A stretch of DNA of 64,000 nt, taken from Paenibacillus caseinilyticus (GTDB lineage: Bacteria; Bacillota; Bacilli; Paenibacillales; NBRC-103111). Shown here one piece after another: positions 31,601 to 40,600 of this stretch. The notes under the pieces are model-generated. The model was not told where the DNA came from. It was given only the letters and a program-made list of their open reading frames with translations, and searched no databases. The stretch is from positions 1 through 64,000 of the forward strand of contig NZ_JAQAGY010000015.1 of assembly GCF_027533645.1 (NCBI RefSeq). Direction: 5' to 3'. The translations under genes were made by a program, and so were the position numbers. Position 1 is the stretch's first letter, and each line of letters starts with the position of its first letter.

Positions 31601-34600
31601 GGACGCGCATCAGCGCATCCTGGTCGAGACGGAAGCCGCGGGTGCGGCTCTGCTCCTCCAGCTCCGACAGATAGGCGGCATATTCGACTGGCGACAAGCC
31701 GCTTACATCCGTGCAGCCGTACTCCACCGGCCGTTGACGGAACACCACCTGCAGCGGTTCGCCCCCGAAGCTGGTGTGGAACCCGGTACGCAGTACCGCA
31801 TGGCGCGCGGCCAGCGTGTTCCAGCTCTTCTCGAACAGAACCGGATCGAGCTGTCCTGCAAGGGTCAGCCGGGTCTGTTCGTAATACGCGCCCGCCTCGC
31901 GGTCCAAAGCACTGTGGAACCACATGCCCTGCTGCATCGGCGTCAGCGAGTAGATGTTCTCAATCTCCCCGATCTCCCGCGTACGGGATTCGAGATGCTC
32001 GAGTTCCTCGGCCGTCAACCCGGCGTACTGCACATCGCTCGGTGTGAGTTCCGGACGTTCTTTTGCCGCGCAGTGGGCGATGACAGTAGAGAGGCTCTCC
32101 TGCAGCAGAGCCGCCAGCGATTCGATCGTGCTCTTGTCGTACTCCGCAGGACTGTAGCTGATATCAAGACTCAACGAGCCTTCGGCGACCATCCCCGTGA
32201 TATCGAGCACGAAGCTGCGCGGCTGGCGTCCGCTTGCCGCCTCTCCGCTGCCGTAAGGCGACATTCCAATCGCCCCGCTGTCGTCCTGCGCATCGAACTG
32301 GCCGAGATAGTTGAAGCCAATCTCGGGTTCGGAGCCCCATGGGAACTCCTCCGCCCCCGGACGCAGATACCGGCACATGCCATAACCGATGCCTTTGTTC
32401 GGAATGCGGCGCAGGCTTTCCTTCACCCGCTTGATTCTCCGCCCGAGCTCCTCGCCATGCGGCACTTCCAGAAGCAGCGGGTACTTGCTGGTGAACCACC
32501 CTACCGTACGGGATACATCCACATCCGTCAGGATCGACTCGCGCCCGTGCCCTTCAAGATTGATCCGCATCCGCTCCATCCCGCCCCACTGCGCTACAGC
32601 CGTACCGAGCGCCGTCAGCAGGATGTCGTTCACCTCGGTGCGGTAAGCCTGATTCGCCTGCTGCAGCAACTGCCGGGTCTCATGACTGCTGAGCTGCACG
32701 ACCACCGACTCGCTGTCCGCCTGCAGCGGCGTGTCAGCGAACCGGTCTCTCGGCAGCGGCGGCACGGCCGCTTGATCCGCTTCGAGCCAATAGGCCAGCT
32801 CCTCCTCCATCGCCGGGGACTGGGCGTACTCGGCAAGTGCCGCCGACCAGAGGCGGTAGGCATCGGTCTTCGCCGGGAATCGCAGCTCTTCGCCGCGCAC
32901 CGCCTGCTCGTAACCTGTCGAGAGATCCTCGAGGAGAATGCGCCATGACACGCCGTCCACCGCACCATGATGGATGACGAGCAGCAGGTGGTCGCCGTCC
33001 GGGCAGCGGAACAAGCCTGCCTTCAGCAGCGGCCCCGCTTCGAGGTCGATGCTGCGATGGATGGCGTTCGCCCGCGCCTCGACCGCTTCCGTGCAGTCGT
33101 CCAGGCTCCGGAAGTCGGCGACTTCCAGATGAACCAGCTCTCCTTCGCGGATTCCGCGGTTGCGGGCTTCCACTCCTTGCTCCGTCTGCTTGTATACGAT
33201 CCGCAGCGCATCGTGATGCTCCGCCAGCTTGCCGAGCACCAGTCTCAGCGCCTCTTCGTCGAACCGCTCCTTGCGAAGCAGCATCACAGCCTGGTTAAAA
33301 TGCTGCGGCTGCGGAGGCTGCTGCCCGAAGAACCACCGCTGAATCGGAGGCAGGGTCACGTCACCCGTCACTTCGCCCTGATCGGCGATCCGCGTGAGAG
33401 GCTTCAGATGAGCGCCGAGCTGGGCGATCGTCGGGTATTTGAACAGATCCCGGATCTCCAACCTATAGCCTGCCCCATGCAGCCTCGACGACACTTGGAT
33501 GGACTTGATGGAGTCCCCGCCGAGCTCGAAGAAATGATCGGTAACGCCGACGCGGGAGGTACCCAGCACTGCCTGCCACACATCTGCGAGCGCCTTCTCT
33601 TCAGGCGTGCGCGGAGCGACATATTCGCCGTCCCTCAGCATGCTCTCCTCCGGAGCCGGCAGCGCCTTCCGGTCAATCTTGCCGTTCGGCGTCAGCGGCA
33701 TGCGCTCCAGCTGAACGAAGAAGGACGGTACCATATAGCCCGGCAGCTGCGCAGCCAGGGCCGCTCTCAGCCCTCCTGCCGTCAACGCCTGCTCCGCCGT
33801 GAAATAAGCGCAGAGCTGCTTTTGTCCCGCCGCGTCTTCATGGGCGATCACGATCGCTTCCTGCACGGATTCCGTCTTCAGCAGCTGCTCCTCGATTTCG
33901 CCGAGCTCGATGCGGTAGCCGCGGATCTTCACCTGATGGTCGATCCGGCCGAGATACTCGACCGTGCCGTCCGGCAGCCAGCGGGCCAGATCGCCCGTGC
34001 GGTACATGCGCCCGCCCGACTCGAACGGATTGTCGACGAACTTCTCCGCCGTCAGGTCGGGGCGGTTCAGATAGCCCCGGGCCAGACCCGCGCCCGCCAC
34101 GCACAGCTCTCCCGCCGCACCTACCGGCAGGAGCTGCCCGTAGCTGTCGACCATATAGAGACGGTGATTCGGCAGCGGTCCCCCGATCGGGACGGACTTG
34201 CCGAGCTGCGAGTCATCCGCCTGCCAGATCGTCGAGCAGATGGAATCCTCGGTCGGACCGTACGCGTTGAAATACGCCACGCTGTCCTTCCACTGCTGCA
34301 CGAGCTCCACCGATACCGCGGATCCGGCGGTAATCAGCTTCTTCAGCGCCGGCAGACGCTCCGGCTGCAGATAGGCCGCATAGCTCGGCGGCAGCGTGGC
34401 CGTCGTGATCTCCTGCTCGTTCATGAAGCGCTCGAAGGCGGCATAATCCAGAATCGTATCGGACGAAGGAATATGCAGCGATGCCCCGAAGTAGAGGGCG
34501 CCGAGCATCTCCCACACCGACGCGTCGAAGGAGAGGGAGGCGAACTGGATCACCCGGTCCTCCGCGCTCATACGCAGCGTCTGCTCCAGCATGACTTTCA

Positions 34601-37600
34601 GGCTGACCAGTCCGCGGTGCTCGAGCATAACCCCTTTTGGCTTGCCCGTCGTCCCCGATGTATAGATAACATAAGCGAGATCGTCAGGCGTGCCGCCGTA
34701 CTGCGGATTGGTACCGTCCGCAGCATATACCGACTCGTCGTCCACCGCCAGCACCCGGCCGCCGAAAGACACCTGTCCCCGCAGTTCCGTCTCGGTGAGC
34801 AGCACCCCGGCACCCGAATTGTCCAGCATGTAGCGGATCCGGTCTTCGGGATACTCGGGATCGATCGGCACATAAGCGCCGCCAGCCTTCAGTACAGCGA
34901 GCACCGCAGCGACCATATCCGCCGAACGGCGGACCATCAGCCCTACCAGCGAGTCCTTCGCCACGCCTTCGCCGCGCAGCGTCCGCGCCAGCCGGTTCGC
35001 CCGTTCGTTCAGCTCGCGGTAGGTCAGCCTCTGCCCCTCGTATACGACCGCGAGGGCATCCGGCGTCCGCTCTGCCTGCTCTTCGAAGAGACCGTGGATC
35101 GTCTGCTCCTGCGGGTAGTGGGCATCGGTCCCGTTGAATCCTCCCTGCAGCAGTGCAAGCTCACTCTCCGTCAGCATCCCCAGCAGAGCGAGCGGCTTCG
35201 ACGGCGCTTCCCCGATCGATTCGAGCAGCTGCCCGAAGTGCTTCGCGAACCGTTCCATCGTCTCCGGCTTGTACAGCGCCGAAGCGTACTCGAGACGGCA
35301 CTCCAGCCCGCCTCCTTGCTCGGTCATATCCAGCGTAAGATCGAATCTCGCCGCATTGTACTCCTTCGGATAAGCGGCAAGCTCCAGTCCGCGCAGGTCC
35401 GCTTCCTTGTTCTCCGTGTTCTGCAGGACAAACATCGTATCGAACACCGGATTACGGCTGAGGTCGCGGGCGACCTGCAGCTTTTCGACGAGCGACTCGA
35501 ACGGATACTCCTGGTTCTGGTACGCGCCGAGCATCGTCTCTTTGATTTCATCCAAATAGGCGGTGAACGGTTTGGTTCCGGCCGGGAAGGAGCGGACCGC
35601 CAGCGTGCCGACGAACATCCCGATGAGCCCCTGCAGATCCTCGCGGGTTCTTCCGGCGATCGGCGTGCCGACGGCGAGATCCTCCTGCCCCGTATATTTG
35701 TGGAGAAGGGTATTGTAGGCCGCGAACAGCGCCATGAAGAGCGTCGCCCCGCGGTCCGCTGCGATCGTCTTCAGTCTCTGCACAACGTCCGGCGCGATAG
35801 CGAAAGTGACTACGCCGCCGTCGAAATTCTGTACGGCAGGCCTTGCATAGTCCAGCGGCATCTCCAGCACCGGCAGCTCGCCGCGGTACATCTCGAGCCA
35901 GTAGGCTTCCTGCGCCCGGATGCGCTCCTGTTCGGCGGCGGACTGCTGCCATACCGCGTAATCTTTGTATTGCAAGCGCAGCTCGGGCAGTCCTTCTCCG
36001 CTGTATAGCGCGGTGAATTCGTCCACGAGAAGATCCGTCGATACGCCGTCCGAGATGATGTGATGCATGTCGAAGAGGAGAATATGGTGATCCTCCGCGA
36101 TCCGCAGGAGACCGACGCGCAGCAGCGGCGGCTGGGTCAAGTCAAAGGTGCGCACGAACGCTTCCACGGCCGCTTCGACTTCGGGTTCCCCTTCCTGGCC
36201 GGCAGCCTCCAGATACTCCACTTGGAAGTCCACCTGCGGGTGAATACGCTGCACCGGCTCGCCGTTCACGAGCTCGAAGCCCGTGCGCAGCGTCTCGTGC
36301 CGCGCGATCACGCCGCGGAATGCTTCCTCGAACCGGGTGTAATCCAGACGGCCCCGGATGACCATCGTGCCCGGCATGTTGTAGTTCTGCTCCGCTCCTT
36401 CGAGCTGCTGCAGAATGAACAGACGCTTCTGTGCGGAGGACAGCGGATAATAATCGCTGGCCGCTGCCTTCGGAATGTCCACGAATTCACGCTTCTCCAT
36501 GCCTTCGATCAGGCGCGCCATCGCTTCCACCGTCGAGCAGCGGAACACCTCGCGCAGCGGCAGCTCGGCTCCGAGCTCCTTGTACACCCGGCTAGCGAGC
36601 GTCGTCGCCCGCAGCGAGTGTCCGCCGCGCTCGAAGAAGTTGTCCTTGACGCCGATGCGCTCCGTGCCCAGCACTTCTTCCCACACCCGCGCCAGCTTCG
36701 CTTCGAGCTCCGTACGCGGCGCCACATACTCGGCGCCCGCTGCGGCCGCTCCCTGCGGCGCCGGCAGCGCCTTGCGGTCGATCTTCCCGTTCGGCGTCAG
36801 CGGCAGCTTCGCCAGCTCCACGAAGTACGACGGGATCATATAGCCCGGCAGCGTCTGCGACAGCTTGTCGCGCAGCTCCGCCGCGCTCACCCCTTCGCCG
36901 CCGGCCGTGCCGGCTTCCGGCACATAGTACGCGCACAGCGCTTTGTTCCCGCTGCCGTCGTCGATGACGGCCACGACCGTCTCCTTCACGCCTCCCGCCT
37001 GCAGGAGCAGCGATTCGATCTCGCCGGTCTCGATCCGGTAGCCGCGGATCTTCGCCTGGTGGTCGATCCGGCCGATGAAGTCCACCTGGCCGTCTGCCGT
37101 CCAGCGCGCCAGGTCACCGGTGCGGTACAGCTTCTCGCCCGGGGCGAACGGGCTGTCGACGAATTTCTCCGCCGTCAGGTCCTCCCGGTTCCAGTAGCCC
37201 CGCGCCACCCCGGCTCCGCCGATGCACAGCTCGCCGAGCACGCCGACCGGCACCGGGTTCAGGTACGCATCCACGATATAGAAGGCGGCATTGAGGTACG
37301 CCCGGCCGATCGGCACATTGCCCGAAGCCGGCAGGACAGCCAGCGGCTCGTCGTAGAAGCTCGAGTCGATCGCCGCTTCGGTCACGCCATAGGCGTTGAT
37401 GATCCGCATCTGCGAGCCGAACCGCTCCTGGAGCGTCCGGTAGTCGGAGACGCTGCAGCTGTCCGAGCTCGTGATGAGCAGCTCCATCGAATGGAGCGTC
37501 AGCCCCTCTTCATGCACATACTCCATGAACGGCACGATGAGCGCCGGCGTCGATTCGAATACCGTAATCTCCCGCTCCGCGATCCAGTGATGCAGACGCG

Positions 37601-40600
37601 CCGGGTCGATCCGGTCGTCTTTGGGGCAGATGAACATGAGTCCGCCGTTGTACAGCGTCCGGGCGATGTCCCCGACGAATACGTCGAAGGAAAAGCTCGC
37701 CAGCTGCAGCAGCCGTACCGGGAACCGGTCCAGCCGGTACTCCCTGCGGTAGCCGTCCGCGGTGTTCACGAGGCTGCGGTGCTCGATCATGACGCCCTTC
37801 GGCCGTCCGGTCGTGCCCGACGTGTAGATCACGTAGGCCAGATCGCTTGCTGCGGCCAGCGGCGTCAGGTTGGACGCGTCCCCTTCGTACAGGGAGGCGT
37901 CATCCAGGCACAGCACCGTGCGCAGCGTGCCGCCCGCTTCGCCTTGCGCCGCCGAATCCGGCTGCTGCGCCAGCTCCAGCAGGTGCGACTGCGTCAGGAG
38001 CACGGAAGCTTCGCTGTCCTCCAGCATGAGGCGGATGCGCTCCGCCGGATAGTCCGGGTCGATCGGCACGTAGGCACCGCCGGCCTTCCATACGGCCAGC
38101 GCGGCGACGACCAGATCCACGGACCGGTCGGCCAGGATGCCGACGAGACGGTCCGGCGCTACGCCTGCACTGCGCAGCCTGCGCGCCAGCACGTTCGCGC
38201 GCTCGTTCAGCTCGCGATACGACAGCTCGCTGCCCGGGTAGGCGACGGCCGCCGCTTCCGGCGTGCGCGCCGCCTGCTCCTCGAACAGCTCGTGGAACGG
38301 ACGGTGCAGCGGCGCTGTCAGGCTATTCGCTGCCGGCGGGTTGAATCCATGCAGAATTTCTTCCAGTTCACTGGAAGAAACGATAGGAAGCAAGGCGATC
38401 TTCGACTCCGGCGCTTCCCCGATCGAGCGGAGCAGCTCGGCGAAGTGCCCGGCGAACCGCTGCATCGTCTCCGGCTTGAAGAGAGCCGTCGCATACTCCA
38501 GCGTATAAGCGAATCCTTCGCCTTCCTCCACGATGTCCAAGCTGAGGTCGAATTTGGCGATATTCTGTCCGCTCGGATAAGGGGAGAGCGTCAAGCTCCC
38601 CAGACGCAGTTCCTTGTTCTCCGGCGTATGCAGCGAGAACATTGTATCGAACAGCGGGTTGCGGCTGAGATCCCTCGGCAGGTTCAACCGGTCCACCAGG
38701 TCCTCGAATGGGTAGTTCTGGTGTTCGTAAGCGCCGAGTGACGCCTCCTTGATCTCTGCCAGGTAAGACAGGAAGGTCTTCTCGGCAGCCGGATAGCTGC
38801 GCACCGCCAGCGTGCCGACGAACATCCCGATCAGCCCCTGCAGGTCCCCGTGCGTCCGTCCGGCCACCGGTGTGCCGACCACGATATCTTCCTGCCCCGT
38901 ATATTTGTGCAGCAGAACCTTATAGGCCGCAAGCAGCACCATATACAGCGTCGTCCCGGATTCGGCGGCCAGGCGGCGCAGCGAGGCACCGGTTGCCGGA
39001 TCGAGCATGCCTTCGAACACGCTTCCCTCATAGCTCTGTACAGCCGGACGCGCATAGTCGGCCGGCAGTTCAAGAACGGGAAGCTCGCCGCCGAACCGCT
39101 CCAGCCAGTACGCCTCTTCAAGGCGGAGCTGCTCCTGGACCGCATCGGTTCCTTGCCATACGGCATAGTCCTTGTATTGTATGCGCAGCGGAGCCAGTTC
39201 CTCGCCTGCATAGAGCCGGCCCAGCTCGTCCACGAGCACGTCGGCAGAGACGCCGTCGGAGACGATGTGATGCAGATCGATGAGCAGAATATGGCGCTCT
39301 GCCCCCAGCCTGACCAAGCCTACGCGCAGGAGCGGCGGCTTCGCGAGATCGAAGGTGCGTACGAAGCTGCGGACAAGCTCTTCGGCCCCGGCTTCGTCCG
39401 CCTCGTTGTATTCCAGCTCAAAATTCACCTCCGCATGGATCCGCTGCACAGGTTCTCCGTCCTTCATCCCGAATCCGGTGCGCAGCGACTCATGACGGGC
39501 GATCAGCGTACGGAACGCTGCTTCCAAGCGATCCCGGTCCAGCGGACCTTCCAGAAGCAGCGCTTCCGGCATGTTGTAGGTTTGCTCGGCCCCTTCGAGC
39601 TGCTGCAGAATGAACAGACGCTTCTGCGCAGAAGAAAGCGGGTATGCTTCGAGGAGCGGAGCCGCCGGAATCGCACGGTACGCCTGCGCCTCCAGCCGGC
39701 TGACCGCTTCCGCCATGCCCTCAACGGTCGGTGCGCTGAAGACATCACGGAACGGCAGCTCCACGTTCATCTCTTCGTACAGCTTACCGATCAGAGAGGC
39801 TGCGCGGAGCGAGTGCCCGCCGAGCTCGAAGAAATTATCGTGAACGCCGACCTTCGGCACGCCGAGCACTTCTTGCCAGATGGCGGCCAGCTGCGCTTCC
39901 AGCGGCGTGCGGGGTTCCACGTAAGGCGTCCCGCTTGATGTTCCGGCGGTTGGAGCAGGCAGTGCCTTCAGGTTGATCTTGCCGTTCGGCGTCAGCGGCA
40001 TCCGCTCGAGCTGAACGAAGTGCGACGGGATCATATACCCCGGCAGCTCCGCCGACATGGCGCTGCGCAGCTCGGCTGCGGACAGCTCGCGCTCCGCCGT
40101 GAAGTAGGCGCAGAGCTGCTTTTGGCCTGCTTCGTCGTCGATGGCCGTCACAGCCGCTTCCAGCACGCCATCCGCCTTCGCCAGCTGCGCTTCCACCTCA
40201 CCGAGCTCGATGCGGTAGCCCCGGATTTTGACCTGATGGTCGATCCGGCCCATATACTCGATCGTTCCGTCAGGCAGCCAGCGGACCAAGTCGCCGGTGC
40301 GGTACATCCGCCCGCCTGCAAGGTACGGGTCTTCCACGAACTTCTCGCTCGTCAGCTCCGGCCGGTTCAGATACCCGCGGCCGACCCCGACGCCCCCGAT
40401 GCACAGCTCACCGGGGACGCCGACAGGCAGCACATTCAGGCTTCCATCGAGCACATACAGACGGTGGTTGGCAATCGGACGCCCGATCGGCACCGTCTTG
40501 GGCACGGCGCCTACGGACGGCGCTGCCCATACGGACGTGACAATGGACGCCTCCGTCGGTCCGTAAGCGTTAAAGTAAGATACGCGTTCCTTCCACTGCT

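Noticed and set aside
32967-36008. Long plus-strand open frames across the NRPS genes (up to ~1,000 codons)
   Set aside because: They are antisense to intact synthetase domains, have Arg/His/Gln-rich composition, lack ribosome sites and appear only because of the high GC codon bias.
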